Source: Pseudomonas lurida | GTDB taxonomy: Bacteria > Pseudomonadota > Gammaproteobacteria > Pseudomonadales > Pseudomonadaceae | NCBI RefSeq assembly: GCF_002563895.1 | Contig: NZ_PDJB01000001.1 | Location: 2,339,501-2,403,500, forward strand | Direction of reading: 5' to 3' | Length of the DNA stretch: 64,000 bases | Shown here: piece after piece, positions 45,499 through 54,560 of the stretch | Position numbering within the stretch: position 1 is the first letter of the stretch | Layout: each line of letters opens with the position of its first letter | The notes under the pieces: generated by a model | Told to the model about the DNA's origin: nothing | The model's database searches: none | The model's input: only the letters and a program-made list of their open reading frames with translations | Program-made: the position numbers and the translations under genes

Positions 45499-47907
45499 TT
45501 ATGGCAGTGCGTAGGCGATCACGTAGTCGCCACGGTCGGTGGACTGGCGCGCACCACCGGCGGTGATGACGATGTACTGCTTGCCGGTTTTCGGCGACAC
45601 GTAGGTCATCGGGCCGCCTTGGCTGCCGACGGGCAGGCGGGCTTTCCAGATTTCATCCCCGTTGCCGCTGTTGAAGGCGCGCAGGTAGAAGTCCTGGGTG
45701 CCGGCGATGAAGATCAGGCCGCCCTGGGTGGACAGGGTGCCGCCGAGGGTCGGCAGGCCGATCTTGATCGGCAGGTGCATGCGGATACCCAGCGGGCCGG
45801 TGTCTTCAACGGTACCGACCGGAACTTGCCAGGCGACCTTTTGCGTCTTCATGTCGATCGCGGTCAGGGTGCCGAACGGCGGCGCCTGGCACGGGATGCC
45901 GGCCACCGACAGGAAGCGGTTTTTGTTTACCGCATACGGCGTGCCCTTGAGCGGCACGGCGCCCATGCCGGTGTTGAGCGCTTCGCCACCGGACGAGGCC
46001 TGGGCCTTGTTCTGCGAGGGCACCATCTGGATCCACAGGCCCAGGCGCATGTCGTTGACGAAAATGAAACCGTGCACCGGGTCGGTGGAGAGGCTGCCCC
46101 AGTTCATGCCGCCCAGCGAACCCGGGAAACTCAGGGATTTATCCGTGCCCGGCGCGGTGTACAGGCCGTCGTAGCGCATGCCCTTGAAGTCGATGCGGCA
46201 CAGCAACTGGTCAAACGGCGTGGCGCCCCACATGTCCGACTCGGTGAGGGTTTGCGCGCCGATCTGTGGCATGCCGACCGACTTTGGCTGGGTGGGCGAG
46301 TAGGGTTCGTTAGGGATGTTGGCGGCCTTGACCGGTACTTCCTGAACGTCGGTCAGCGGCTTGCCGGTCGCGCGGTCGAGCACGTAGATCTGCCCGGCCT
46401 TGGTGCCGATCACCACCGCAGGCACGGCTTTGTCGCTGCCTGGCGGCGTGAAGTCGATCAGGCTTGGCTGCATTGGCAGGTCGAAGTCCCACAGGTCATT
46501 GTGGACGGTCTGGTACACCCACTTTTCCGTGCCGGTGGAGGCGTCCAGCGCCAGCACCGAGGCGCCGTATTTGTGGTTGAGCTGGGTGCGTTCCACGCCG
46601 TAGATGTCGGTGGACGAGCTGCCCATGGGCAGGAACACGGTGTTCATCAGCGGGTCATAGGACATTGGCGCCCAGCTGTTCGGGGTGCTGCGCACATAGG
46701 TGCTGCCGTCTGCCGGGGCTTGCTTGTCTTCCGGGTTGCCCGGGTCGAAGGCCCAGCGCATCTGGCCGGTGATGACGTCGAAGCCACGGATCACGCCGCC
46801 CGGCATGTCGGTCTGGACGTTGTCGGCCACGCGGCCACCCACCACCACGGTGGTGCCGGCCATCAGCGGCGCCGAGGACAGTTGGTAGTAGCTGTCCGGC
46901 ACGTTACCCAGGCCGGCCTTCAAGTCCACTTGGCCGTGGGTGCCAAAGTCTTCGCAGAACTTGCCGGTGTCAGCATCCACGGCGATCAGGCGTGCATCGA
47001 TGGTGTTGGTCAGCAAGCGACGCTGGCACTGCGCACCGGCAGGAACGCTGGCGGCAATGATCGGCGAGCTGTTGGGCTGGGTCGGCTGGGCGATCGGCGC
47101 GCTGGCGTCGAAATAAGCCATGCCACGGCAACGCTGCCACACCGCCGATTTGGCGTTGACTTCGTTCTTCCACAGCTCCTTGCCGGTGTCGGCGTCCAGG
47201 CCGATCAGGTTGTTGTGCGGCGTGCAGATGAACACTTTGTTGCCGATCTGCAGGGGGGTCAGTTGGTCTTCTGCACCGTTGCCATCGCTGATGGCGACAT
47301 CACCGGTGTGGTAGGTCCAGGCCACTTTGAGCTTATTGACCGTGTCACGGTTGATCTGGTCCAGCGCGGCGAAGCGGCTGCCGCCTTCGGTGTTGCCGTA
47401 GTGCGCCCAGTCTTTCTGCGCATCGGCCGCGGCCACGGGGGTGATGCCAGGGCCGGCGCCGGTCGGTGCGACGCTTGGGTGAGCGACGAACATATTGCCT
47501 GCTGCTACCGCCACGCCCACTGCCAGCACGGCGGCAACGCCATAGGCGCCGCGGGCAGGCTTGTTGACGAGCAACGGGTAGACCAGCGCCACCACCATAC
47601 CGATGGCCGCAAACATGAACAGTCGCGAGAACAATGGCCAGAACACCAGGCCCACATCCGCGACCGCCCAGATGGCCGTGCCGATCAGGAACGCCGCGAA
47701 CAGCCAGGCCCCGGCCGGTTTGCGAGCGGCGATCAACAGCCCGGCAATCGCCATGACCGCGCCGCCGATCAGGAAGTACCAGGAACCTCCCAGGCTGACC
47801 AGTTTGACGCCGCCAATGGCCAGCGCGAGGCCGAGCAGGGCGATGATCACGCCCAGGCCCAGCAGTAAGAATCTAGAGGCGCCAGCGGCGCGCGATGCTC
47901 GTTTCAT
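45499..47907 (-). CDS. gcd: Membrane-bound PQQ-dependent glucose dehydrogenase
   Basis: 802-residue quinoprotein. Five membrane segments lie in the first about 145 residues (FLLLGLGVIIALLGLALAIGG, YFLIGGAVMAIAGLLIA, LFAAFLIGTAIWAVADVGLV, LFMFAAIGMVVALVYPLLV, AVLAVGVAVAAGNMFVA), then an eight-bladed PQQ propeller in the periplasm (DWAHYGNTEGGSRFAALDQI, GKELWKNEVNAKS, GSSSTDIYGVERTQLNHKYG). It oxidises D-glucose to gluconate and, with lower affinity, other aldoses including D-xylose, passing electrons to ubiquinone. No clear Shine-Dalgarno precedes the ATG. An inverted repeat ATAGTC-N8-GACTAT lies 70-90 bases upstream and resembles sites in the pentonate locus. oprB follows. Confidence 0.96.
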   Translation of the reverse strand: MKRASRAAGASRFLLLGLGVIIALLGLALAIGGVKLVSLGGSWYFLIGGAVMAIAGLLIAARKPAGAWLFAAFLIGTAIWAVADVGLVFWPLFSRLFMFAAIGMVVALVYPLLVNKPARGAYGVAAVLAVGVAVAAGNMFVAHPSVAPTGAGPGITPVAAADAQKDWAHYGNTEGGSRFAALDQINRDTVNKLKVAWTYHTGDVAISDGNGAEDQLTPLQIGNKVFICTPHNNLIGLDADTGKELWKNEVNAKSAVWQRCRGMAYFDASAPIAQPTQPNSSPIIAASVPAGAQCQRRLLTNTIDARLIAVDADTGKFCEDFGTHGQVDLKAGLGNVPDSYYQLSSAPLMAGTTVVVGGRVADNVQTDMPGGVIRGFDVITGQMRWAFDPGNPEDKQAPADGSTYVRSTPNSWAPMSYDPLMNTVFLPMGSSSTDIYGVERTQLNHKYGASVLALDASTGTEKWVYQTVHNDLWDFDLPMQPSLIDFTPPGSDKAVPAVVIGTKAGQIYVLDRATGKPLTDVQEVPVKAANIPNEPYSPTQPKSVGMPQIGAQTLTESDMWGATPFDQLLCRIDFKGMRYDGLYTAPGTDKSLSFPGSLGGMNWGSLSTDPVHGFIFVNDMRLGLWIQMVPSQNKAQASSGGEALNTGMGAVPLKGTPYAVNKNRFLSVAGIPCQAPPFGTLTAIDMKTQKVAWQVPVGTVEDTGPLGIRMHLPIKIGLPTLGGTLSTQGGLIFIAGTQDFYLRAFNSGNGDEIWKARLPVGSQGGPMTYVSPKTGKQYIVITAGGARQSTDRGDYVIAYALP

Positions 47908-48167
47908 GTCGAAAGGACTCGAATGTGAGAGGGCAAAGACGCGATTTTAGCAAGATAAGTAACTGGTTAGTACATTATAGTCCTGCAATAGACTATTACA
48001 GGTGCTGCGATGATGGCGTGTGGCTAAATGTCGCTCAGCGTGCGAGGTAATCGGCGGGGGCAACGTGGGGTGATCGGGCTTGTTGCAGCGAGCGGGCTTG
48101 CCCCGCTTTCTGCAATAAGCCCGCTTGCCACAGCGATGCGCTGAATGGGACCAGGCTTGCCGACCTA
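47908..48167. other. Intergenic region between gcd and chemoreceptor genes
   Basis: Holds the gcd promoter with the ATAGTC/GACTAT inverted repeat and, at about 48085-48140, a REP-like doublet (AGCGGGCTTGCCCCGCTT and AAGCCCGCTTGCCAC) that follows the stop of the chemoreceptor gene side. No gene. Confidence 0.55.
47977..47996. promoter_or_regulatory. Inverted repeat upstream of gcd
   Basis: ATAGTC (47977-47982) and GACTAT (47991-47996) with eight bases between, 70-90 bases upstream of the gcd ATG. The octamer ATAGTCCT occurs here once and twice more upstream of the pentonate MFS gene (from 59984 and 59998). Confidence 0.5.
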
Positions 48168-50111
48168 TCAGAACTTGAAGCGACCCACCAACCCCTTGAG
48201 CTGACCTGAAATATCCGTCAACCGACCTGACCCGGTCTGCGCCGAATGGGCAAACCCTTCGACCAGCTGCGCATCGGCATGGATCTGCGCGATGTGCCGG
48301 TTGATCTCTTCAGCCACCTGGTGCTGTTCCTCGGCGGCCGTAGCGATCTGGGTGTTCTGGTCGCGGATCGAGTCCACCGAGCCGCGGATCTTGTCGAAGC
48401 TGTCGCGGGCTTGCTGGATACGTTCCACGCTGGTGTGGGACACCAGCAGGCTGCCTTGCATCTGCTGCGTGACTTCCTGGGTGCGGCGGGCGAGGTTGCC
48501 GAGCAGGCTGTCGATCTCGCCGGTGGAGTCAGCGGTACGGCGGGCGAGGGCGCGGACTTCGTCGGCGACCACCGCAAAGCCGCGGCCCTGGTCGCCGGCG
48601 CGTGCGGCCTCGATCGCCGCGTTGAGTGCCAGCAGGTTGGTCTGCTCGGCAATCGAGCGAATGGTGTCGAGAATGGTGTTGATGTTTTTGCTGTCCTGCT
48701 CCAGCTGCTGCATGGTCTGGGTGGAGCGCTGCAGGTCTTCGCTGAGCTTGAGCACGCTGCCGGTGGCTTCGCCGATGTGCTGCTGGCCGTCGTGCACGTC
48801 GCGGTAGCCTTCGTCGGCACTGGTGGCGGCGGCGCTGCAGGAACGCGCCACTTCGTTGGCGGTGGCTACCATTTCGTTGAACGCGGTGCTCACCAGTTCC
48901 ACGGCTTCGCGCTGGCGGCCGGCGGCCTGGTTCATGTTGTGGGCGACTTCGCTGGTGTCGGCGGCGGCGGTCTGCAGGTCGGACGACGCACTGCCGATGC
49001 GCTGCACCAACTGCGCGATCATGCTCAGGAACTGGTTGAACCAACCGGCCAGGCTGGCGGTTTCATCCTTGCCTTGCACCTTGAGCTGGCGCGTCAGGTC
49101 GCCTTCACCTTCGGCGATCTCTTGCAGGCCGTCGGCCACGCCGCGAATCGGGCGCACGATGACGCTGGCAAAACTGGCGCCGACAATCGCGAACACCAGG
49201 GCCAGTACCGCGGCAATGGCGGCGATCAACCAGGTCAGGCGGGTGGCGCCGGCCATCACTTCATCGCGCTTGATCAGGCCGATAAAGCGCCAGCCCAGGT
49301 CCTTGGAGCTGACCACGTTGGCCATGTAGGGCACGCCATCAATGTCGATCTGGCTCACACCGTCGCCGCGCTTGGCCAGCTCGGCGTAGTGGGGGCCCAG
49401 GTCGGCCAGGGGCTTGAAGTTGTGCTTGGCGTCGCTGGGGTCCACCAGCACGTTGCCGTTGGCTTCCACCAGCATCAGGTAGCCGCTGTCACCCAGTTTG
49501 ATGTTGCGCACCAGTTCGGTGAGCTGCTTGAGCGACACGTCCAGGCCGACCACACCGAGGATATTGCCGGTAGCGTCGGCGACGGTGTGCACGGTGCCGA
49601 TCAGCGTCACATCGTCCGGCGCCCAATAGTAGGCACCCGTGCGCACGGTTTTACCCGGTGCGGCGATGGCCGCCTGGTACCAGGGGCGTACGCGCGGGTC
49701 GTAGTTGTTGAGCTTGGTGTCGTCGGGCCAACTGGCGTAGCCGCCGTCCTTCAAGCCCAGGGACAGGTAGGCGGTGCTCGGATGGCTCTTGGCAAACTGG
49801 TCGAAAATCTCCAGCAGCGCTGTGTTGGTCGGGGTGAGGGGGATTTGTGCGGCATCGGCGCCGGCGTAGCTCTTGAGGTCCTTGGCCGCGACAACGCGCG
49901 GGTCCTTGGCCACGTAGTCCACGTTCTGGCTGATGCCGTCGAAGAACTGCTTCATGCCATTGTCGATCTGGCGAATCTCACGGCCACTGCTGTCGAGGAA
50001 ATTGGCCAGGGCCCCCTCGCGCAGATTCAACACGACCAGCACGGCCACCAGGATAACCGGCACGCATGCGATGGCCGCAAATGCCCAGGTCAGCTTTTGC
50101 TTGATATTCAT
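48168..50111 (-). CDS. Methyl-accepting chemotaxis protein with dCache ligand domain
   Basis: 647-residue chemoreceptor. A membrane segment at residues 10-30, a periplasmic dCache_1 domain (about 35-275, including [10 protein letters not shown] at about 130 and [14 protein letters not shown] at about 190), a second membrane segment at about 285-310, HAMP ([25 protein letters not shown]) and a long cytoplasmic coiled coil with the hairpin tip in [32 protein letters not shown]. The RPWY in the distal-pocket region is shared with amino acid-sensing dCache domains, but I cannot confirm the full ligand motif. It is monocistronic with no other chemotaxis gene nearby. Confidence 0.94.
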   Translation of the reverse strand: MNIKQKLTWAFAAIACVPVILVAVLVVLNLREGALANFLDSSGREIRQIDNGMKQFFDGISQNVDYVAKDPRVVAAKDLKSYAGADAAQIPLTPTNTALLEIFDQFAKSHPSTAYLSLGLKDGGYASWPDDTKLNNYDPRVRPWYQAAIAAPGKTVRTGAYYWAPDDVTLIGTVHTVADATGNILGVVGLDVSLKQLTELVRNIKLGDSGYLMLVEANGNVLVDPSDAKHNFKPLADLGPHYAELAKRGDGVSQIDIDGVPYMANVVSSKDLGWRFIGLIKRDEVMAGATRLTWLIAAIAAVLALVFAIVGASFASVIVRPIRGVADGLQEIAEGEGDLTRQLKVQGKDETASLAGWFNQFLSMIAQLVQRIGSASSDLQTAAADTSEVAHNMNQAAGRQREAVELVSTAFNEMVATANEVARSCSAAATSADEGYRDVHDGQQHIGEATGSVLKLSEDLQRSTQTMQQLEQDSKNINTILDTIRSIAEQTNLLALNAAIEAARAGDQGRGFAVVADEVRALARRTADSTGEIDSLLGNLARRTQEVTQQMQGSLLVSHTSVERIQQARDSFDKIRGSVDSIRDQNTQIATAAEEQHQVAEEINRHIAQIHADAQLVEGFAHSAQTGSGRLTDISGQLKGLVGRFKF

Positions 50112-50256
50112 GACTTCACCCGCGGGTATTTATAATTTTGGCAAGGAGAAAACAGTAGCGTCGAGCGTCGCATGTGTTGTTATGAGGGAGGTGTGGCCCA
50201 TGCGTACCCCCGGTATATCGACTGGGAGGGCACGCACTTGAGGCCGAAGGGAGGGT

Positions 50257-51147
50257 TTAACTGATGCGCTCGCCACCCAGCGCATCACGCTGCATCGACT
50301 GCAGGTTTTTCTCGATGGTTTCGCAGATGGTTTCCATCTGGATCTGGTGTTCGCTGGAGTTGAACGGGCTCTGCAGGTCGGTGCCAATGCGTTCGATGGC
50401 CAGCAGCATGAAACCCACCACTGTCGAGGCCAGCGGGGTAAACCAACCCAGGGATTCCACCAGGCCCACTGGCACGATCAGGCAGAACAGCGAGATAAAC
50501 AGGCGCGGGAAATACACGTAGGGGTAGGGCAGCGGGGTGTTGGCGATCCGCTCCATGCCACCCTGGGCGTTGGACAAGTCCACCAGGGTCGACTCCAGTC
50601 GTGCCAGGCGGATGCTGTCGAGGTGGCCGGCCTTGTATTCCTTGGCCAGCAGCGCCGCCGAGCCGGTGAGGATATCGTTGGCAAAGTTGTTAGTGGCGCC
50701 GTTGCGGGCAAACTCCTCGCTGGGGATGAACGCACGCACTTCTTCTGGGCACGGCTCGCCCTTGAGGTGGGCAGCCAGGCAGTTCACGTACGCCACGTGG
50801 CGGCGCAGCAGCGTGGCCTTGACCGGGTTCACTTCGCCGTCGGGGTCGTCCAGCAGGGTGAGTACCTGGCGGGCGAAGCTGCGCGAATTGTTGACCATCG
50901 CACCCCACAGGGTGCGGGCTTCCCACCAACGGTTATAGGCACTGCTGTTGCGAAAACTGATCAGCACCACCAGCGCCGAACCCAACAGGGTGAGGGGCAT
51001 CAGCGGCAAATTGATCTTGGCGGTGAGGAACAGCATGAAGTCCACGGTGACGGCGACGTCCCACAGCAACAGCCAGAACAGGGCCCAGCCCACGTAGCCC
51101 ATGGTCTTGATGATCAGGCGGTACTTTTTGATGATGGCGGCTTTCAA
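50257..51147 (-). CDS. Bestrophin-like (YneE/RFP-TM) membrane channel
   Basis: 296-residue inner-membrane protein of the bestrophin/UPF0187 family. Two N-terminal membrane segments (YVGWALFWLLLWDVAVTVDFML and LPLMPLTLLGSALVVLISF), the family signature FRNSSAYNRWWEARTLWGAMVNNSR (about residues 64-90), and two more segments at about 215-250 (YVYFPRLFISLFCLIVPVGLVESLGWFTPLAS). Bacterial relatives form pentameric cation channels. The start is a TTG at 51147 preceded by GAGG at seven bases; no ATG is better placed. The gene is alone; a protein-like frame lies just upstream on the same strand. Confidence 0.87.
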   Translation of the reverse strand: MKAAIIKKYRLIIKTMGYVGWALFWLLLWDVAVTVDFMLFLTAKINLPLMPLTLLGSALVVLISFRNSSAYNRWWEARTLWGAMVNNSRSFARQVLTLLDDPDGEVNPVKATLLRRHVAYVNCLAAHLKGEPCPEEVRAFIPSEEFARNGATNNFANDILTGSAALLAKEYKAGHLDSIRLARLESTLVDLSNAQGGMERIANTPLPYPYVYFPRLFISLFCLIVPVGLVESLGWFTPLASTVVGFMLLAIERIGTDLQSPFNSSEHQIQMETICETIEKNLQSMQRDALGGERIS

Positions 51148-51759
51148 ACGAGAACCTCGCGGCGAGCGGTAAGCAACAGTGCCTTAGCTCGGACGCCTGG
51201 ACGTGGGTAAGGTTCGCCCAGTGACTGAAACGTTTAAGTCGGCCTTGTGTGATCAGGCTGGCGTGGCCTGGGTTTTCGAGGGCGCTTTCGACATGTAAGT
51301 AAATGTCTCGGAGTTTGTCGTCCATCAAGTTGCCAAAGAGAGGGCGGAACAATTTTGGTAGCGATGCGGTCCCGTACTCTATCCACGATAAATTGCACTG
51401 CGGCAAAACGCCATTACTGGCAATTATTCTGACGTGAGTTGTTGTGAGACCTGATTGCAGAAGTACTGCAATTGAAATCAGTGAATTCAGTTTGTTTGAT
51501 CAGGGCTCTTTCTCATGTGCGGTCGTTCGTTGAAGTTGGCGCTGGATCATTCAGCACGTGTTGTTGAATGCCACGCGGAGTTCGAGGCGTGCATTCGCAC
51601 GCATTATTCGATGTTGCTGGGACCCTATTCGAAAAGACCGTTTTTCTACAAGACGGCATTGAAGTTCAATCGCTTGATGGTGTCTTTCGCGTTATTAAGT
51701 GCTTATTTTTCCCAGCCTGTGCCGCTGCTGTCCGAGGTCAAGGCATCATGGGAGGCTCC
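51148..51759. other. 610-base region without a firm gene
   Basis: Two weak coding candidates are present. On the minus strand an ATG at 51325 opens a protein-like frame (MDDKLRDIYLHVESALENP...) that runs into the bestrophin gene in another frame. On the plus strand an 82-codon frame starts with ATG at 51515-51517 and its TGA (51761-51763) overlaps the phosphoesterase ATG as ATGA. A GACAT...ATGTC dyad (about 51290-51307) was noticed. Nothing else. Confidence 0.4.
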
Positions 51760-52218
51760 ATGAAAGTTGGCGTGATTTCCGACACCCACGGCCTGTTGCG
51801 CCCAGAAGCGGTCGCGGCCTTGCAAGGATGCGAGCTGATCATCCATGGCGGCGACATTGGCAGCCCTGAGATCATCGAGCAATTGGCGCGCATTGCGCCC
51901 TTGCAGGTGGTGCGCGGCAACAATGACCAGGACGCGGCATGGGCGGCACAGGTGCTGGATCATCTGAACATCGATGTGAATGGCTGGCAGACGTTGGTCG
52001 TGCATGACATCGCTGACGTACCCGCGTTGCTGGAGGCAAAAACGCGGCTGGTGATCACTGGCCATTCGCACAAGCCCCTGATCGAATGGCGCGGCGCAAC
52101 GCTGTATGTAAACCCGGGCAGCGCAGGGCGGCGGCGCTTCAAGTTGCCGGTGACGTTGGCCGTATTGGAGGTGTTGGAGACATCGATCGAGCCACACCTG
52201 ATCGCGCTGTTGGACTGA
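51760..52218 (+). CDS. YfcE/MJ0936-family metallophosphoesterase
   Basis: 152-residue calcineurin-like phosphodiesterase. The metal-binding motifs are in order: SDTHG (D-x-H, residues 8-12), GGDIG (about 36), GNND (about 59), and GHSHKP (about 105, G-H-x-H). The length is typical for the single-domain YfcE class, which cleaves model phosphodiesters; the natural substrate is not established. GGAGG lies four bases before the ATG. A preceding short frame overlaps the start by four bases. The convergent ArsR-type regulator gene follows after eight bases. Confidence 0.9.
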   Translation: MKVGVISDTHGLLRPEAVAALQGCELIIHGGDIGSPEIIEQLARIAPLQVVRGNNDQDAAWAAQVLDHLNIDVNGWQTLVVHDIADVPALLEAKTRLVITGHSHKPLIEWRGATLYVNPGSAGRRRFKLPVTLAVLEVLETSIEPHLIALLD

Positions 52219-52226
52219 TCCGGGTT

Positions 52227-52526
52227 CTAGTGCTGCGCCAGAATGCTCTGCAGCAAGCCCGGGAACCGTTCTTCAAGTACCTCGGCGCGCAACGAATTCA
52301 GATGAGTGGTCCCCGCGCTGCGGGTGTGCACCAGCCCGGCATCGCGCAACACGCGAAAGTGATGGGACATGCTCGATTTGGGCCGCCCGCCGTCCAGTTC
52401 GCCACAGGTGGCCTCGGGCACGCCGGCCAGGCAACGCACGATTTCCAGGCGCACCGGGTCACTCAGCGCGTAGAGCAGGCGCTCGAGCGTCAGGTCTTCG
52501 AGAGGGGGGTGTTTAAAGGCTCGCAT
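52227..52526 (-). CDS. ArsR family regulator divergent from xenA
   Basis: 99-residue winged-HTH protein of the ArsR/SmtB class: LERLLYALSDPVRLEIVRCLAG (about residues 12-33) and CGELDGGRPKSSMSHHFRVLRDAGLVHTRSAG (recognition helix SSMSHHFRVLRDAGL). The single Cys (CGEL) and the absence of a CVC metal box suggest a redox or small-molecule sensor rather than a classic metal sensor. Start MRAFKHPPLEDLTLE (52526) or the ATG four codons upstream. It is divergent from xenA; the 22-base perfect inverted repeat between them is the obvious operator. Confidence 0.88.
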   Translation of the reverse strand: MRAFKHPPLEDLTLERLLYALSDPVRLEIVRCLAGVPEATCGELDGGRPKSSMSHHFRVLRDAGLVHTRSAGTTHLNSLRAEVLEERFPGLLQSILAQH

Positions 52527-52563
52527 GAATCGAATCATAACAGGGGGGTATCGTTGAATACCA

Positions 52564-52585
52564 TAGTTCGATTACCATCGAACTA
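52564..52585. promoter_or_regulatory. Perfect inverted repeat between arsR-type gene and xenA
   Basis: TAGTTCGAT (52564-52572), spacer TACC, ATCGAACTA (52577-52585). It lies 32 bases before the xenA ATG and 38 before the regulator ATG, so a bound repressor could block both promoters. Confidence 0.75.
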
Positions 52586-52616
52586 TCGAATCACTCACTC
52601 GATCCTGGAGTTCTCA

Positions 52617-53708
52617 ATGACCGCTTTGTTCGAACCGTTCAAACTCAAAGACGTCACCTTGCGCAATCGCATTGCCATTCCGCCGATGTGCCAGTACATG
52701 GCCGATGACGGCATCGTCAACGATTGGCACCTTGTGCACCTGGCCAGCATGGCCCGTGGTGGTGCCGGCCTGCTCGTGGTCGAAGCCACCGCCGTCGCGC
52801 CGGAAGGCCGTATCACGCCAGGTTGCGCCGGTCTTTGGAGCGATGCCCACGCCGAAGCGTTCGTGCCAATGGTCAAGGCCATCAAGGCCGCAGGTTCTGT
52901 GCCGGGTATCCAGATCGGCCACGCCGGCCGCAAGGCCAGCGCCAATCGCCCATGGGAAGGTGACGACCATATGGCCGCCTCCGATGCCCGCCGCTGGGAA
53001 ACCATCGCACCCTCGGCCATCGCCTTCGGCGCGAACCTGCCACAGGTGCCACGCGCCATGACCCTGGACGACATCGCCCGCGTGCGCCAGGACTTCGTCG
53101 ACGCTGCCCGTCGCGCGCGTGACGCCGGTTTCGAGTGGATCGAGCTGCACTTCGCCCACGGTTACCTGGGCCAGAGCTTCTTCTCCGAACACTCCAACCA
53201 GCGCACCGACGCCTACGGCGGCAGCTTCGACAACCGCAGCCGTTTCCTCCTGGAAACCCTGGCCGCCGTGCGTGAGGTCTGGCCGGAAAACCTGCCACTC
53301 ACCGCACGTTTTGGCGTGATCGAATACGACGGCCGCGACGAACAGACCCTCACCGAGTCCATCGAACTGGCGCGTCGTTTCAAGGCCGGTGGCCTGGACC
53401 TGCTGAGCGTCAGCGTCGGTTTCACCATCCCCGACACCAATATCCCGTGGGGCCCGGCCTTCATGGGCCCGATCGCTGAGCGCGTGCGTCGTGAAGCGGG
53501 TATTGCGGTGACGTCGGCGTGGGGTTTTGGCACCCCGCAACTGGCTGAAGGCGCGTTGCAGGCCGGGCACCTGGACCTGGTTTCGGTCGGCCGTGCACAC
53601 CTGGCTGACCCGCATTGGGCGTACTTTGCAGCCAAGGAGCTGGGGGTAGAGAAATCGTCGTGGACCTTGCCTGCGCCTTACGCGCATTGGTTGGAACGCT
53701 ATCGCTGA
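52617..53708 (+). CDS. xenA: Old Yellow Enzyme XenA (NADPH-dependent xenobiotic reductase)
   Basis: 363-residue FMN barrel protein that reduces activated C=C bonds and nitrate esters with NADPH in the cytoplasm. Strong resemblance to P. putida XenA: LKDVTLRNRIAIPPMCQYMADDG (residues 10-32, with Cys of the YqjM/XenA class in MCQY), IQIGHAGRKAS (active-site His), HFAHGYLGQSFFSEHSN, YGGSFDNRSRF, and the end PAPYAHWLERYR. The length is exact. It is divergent from an ArsR-type regulator with a perfect inverted repeat in between, and convergent with the SRAP gene, which it overlaps by ten bases at the 3' ends. Confidence 0.95.
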   Translation: MTALFEPFKLKDVTLRNRIAIPPMCQYMADDGIVNDWHLVHLASMARGGAGLLVVEATAVAPEGRITPGCAGLWSDAHAEAFVPMVKAIKAAGSVPGIQIGHAGRKASANRPWEGDDHMAASDARRWETIAPSAIAFGANLPQVPRAMTLDDIARVRQDFVDAARRARDAGFEWIELHFAHGYLGQSFFSEHSNQRTDAYGGSFDNRSRFLLETLAAVREVWPENLPLTARFGVIEYDGRDEQTLTESIELARRFKAGGLDLLSVSVGFTIPDTNIPWGPAFMGPIAERVRREAGIAVTSAWGFGTPQLAEGALQAGHLDLVSVGRAHLADPHWAYFAAKELGVEKSSWTLPAPYAHWLERYR

Positions 53709-54388
53709 GCCTGACTGTCGACGGGTTCGATCAAGCCGGGCCCGTCGTTGCGCGTATTGCCCACCGCAATGTCCACCCTGAACCATTCGAATATTTCGGA
53801 CGGTTCACCCTGCAACAGTACCATCTGCTCGGCCCGGCCCTTGCTTGTCGCCGGGTCAAGCCACTCACGCGCCAGCGCCGGGTTGAGCACCACCGGCCGG
53901 CGGTCGTGGATGTCGACCATGCCGCCGGCGCTGTCGGCGGTGATGATCACAAACCCATCGTGCTCGCCCGCGCCCTCATCGGCGTCGGGTAGCTGGCCGA
54001 TGGCGGCGCACAGCGCAGGGGCGCCGTCTCTTCGACGTATCAGGTAGGGCTGTTTTATCGGGCCGCCTTCATCCACCCATTCAAACCAGTTGTCCACCGG
54101 CGTTATGGCGCGATGCGGCCAGATCGCACGAAAGAACGCGCCGTGGGCGACTTTTTCGGCGCGGGCGTTGATCGGTGGCGCGCGGTCCTTGGCCCAGTGC
54201 GGGCGCCAGCCCCAGCGTACGCGGTCGGCGCGTAGCACCTCATTGTCCACATGCAACAGCGCCACCTGCGTCGAGGGTGCAATGTTGTAGCGGGCTTGAT
54301 CGCCTGCCGAGTCGGCGAGGGCGTTGGGCATGCTCAACGCTGCCACGAAGTCATGAATGCCGCGGTACTGCGTCAGTCGTCCGCACAT
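53699..54388 (-). CDS. SOS response-associated peptidase/abasic-site cross-linker (SRAP, YedK/HMCES)
   Basis: 229-residue SRAP-domain protein. After Met removal the catalytic Cys is residue 2 (MCGRLTQY); other family residues are N in YNIAPSTQV, NARAEKV (about residue 75), the Glu in WFEWVDEGG (about 108) and the His motif in VDIHDRRPVVL (about 165). The protein covalently captures abasic sites in single-stranded DNA. AGGAGG lies before the ATG at 54388, and the Cys2 requirement fixes this start although a longer frame exists. It is convergent with xenA. No LexA-type site was recognised nearby. Confidence 0.93.
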   Translation of the reverse strand: MCGRLTQYRGIHDFVAALSMPNALADSAGDQARYNIAPSTQVALLHVDNEVLRADRVRWGWRPHWAKDRAPPINARAEKVAHGAFFRAIWPHRAITPVDNWFEWVDEGGPIKQPYLIRRRDGAPALCAAIGQLPDADEGAGEHDGFVIITADSAGGMVDIHDRRPVVLNPALAREWLDPATSKGRAEQMVLLQGEPSEIFEWFRVDIAVGNTRNDGPGLIEPVDSQAQR

Positions 54389-54461
54389 GGCAATTCCTCC
54401 TGCTGAACCCTGAGCGTAGCCGGCGAATCCCGCGAGACGGTAAAAATTCGCACATAACAAA

Positions 54462-54476
54462 TGAGAACGCATATCA
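54462..54476. promoter_or_regulatory. Fur-box-like site upstream of TonB receptor
   Basis: TGAGAACGCATATCA (54462-54476) matches the 7-1-7 Fur consensus TGATAATNATTATCA at most positions and lies about 85 bases before the receptor ATG, in an AT-rich promoter-like stretch. Confidence 0.6.
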
Positions 54477-54560
54477 ATTGCTGTGCAGTTGTTATACCCT
54501 GCGCCGCAAAATAACTGGCAGATATGCCCTTCCATCTGGCTCTTTCACTAGGTTATTCCC

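Noticed and set aside
45478..47868. 796-codon open frame antisense to gcd
   Set aside because: Typical high-GC shadow frame opposite a strongly biased gene; rich in Ala, Arg, Gly, His and Gln, with no conserved motif. The same holds for antisense frames over the chemoreceptor (48246-50135), the hybrid kinase (17549-19462), the MFS gene (59928-61376 minus) and the DgcA-like gene (21252-22418).
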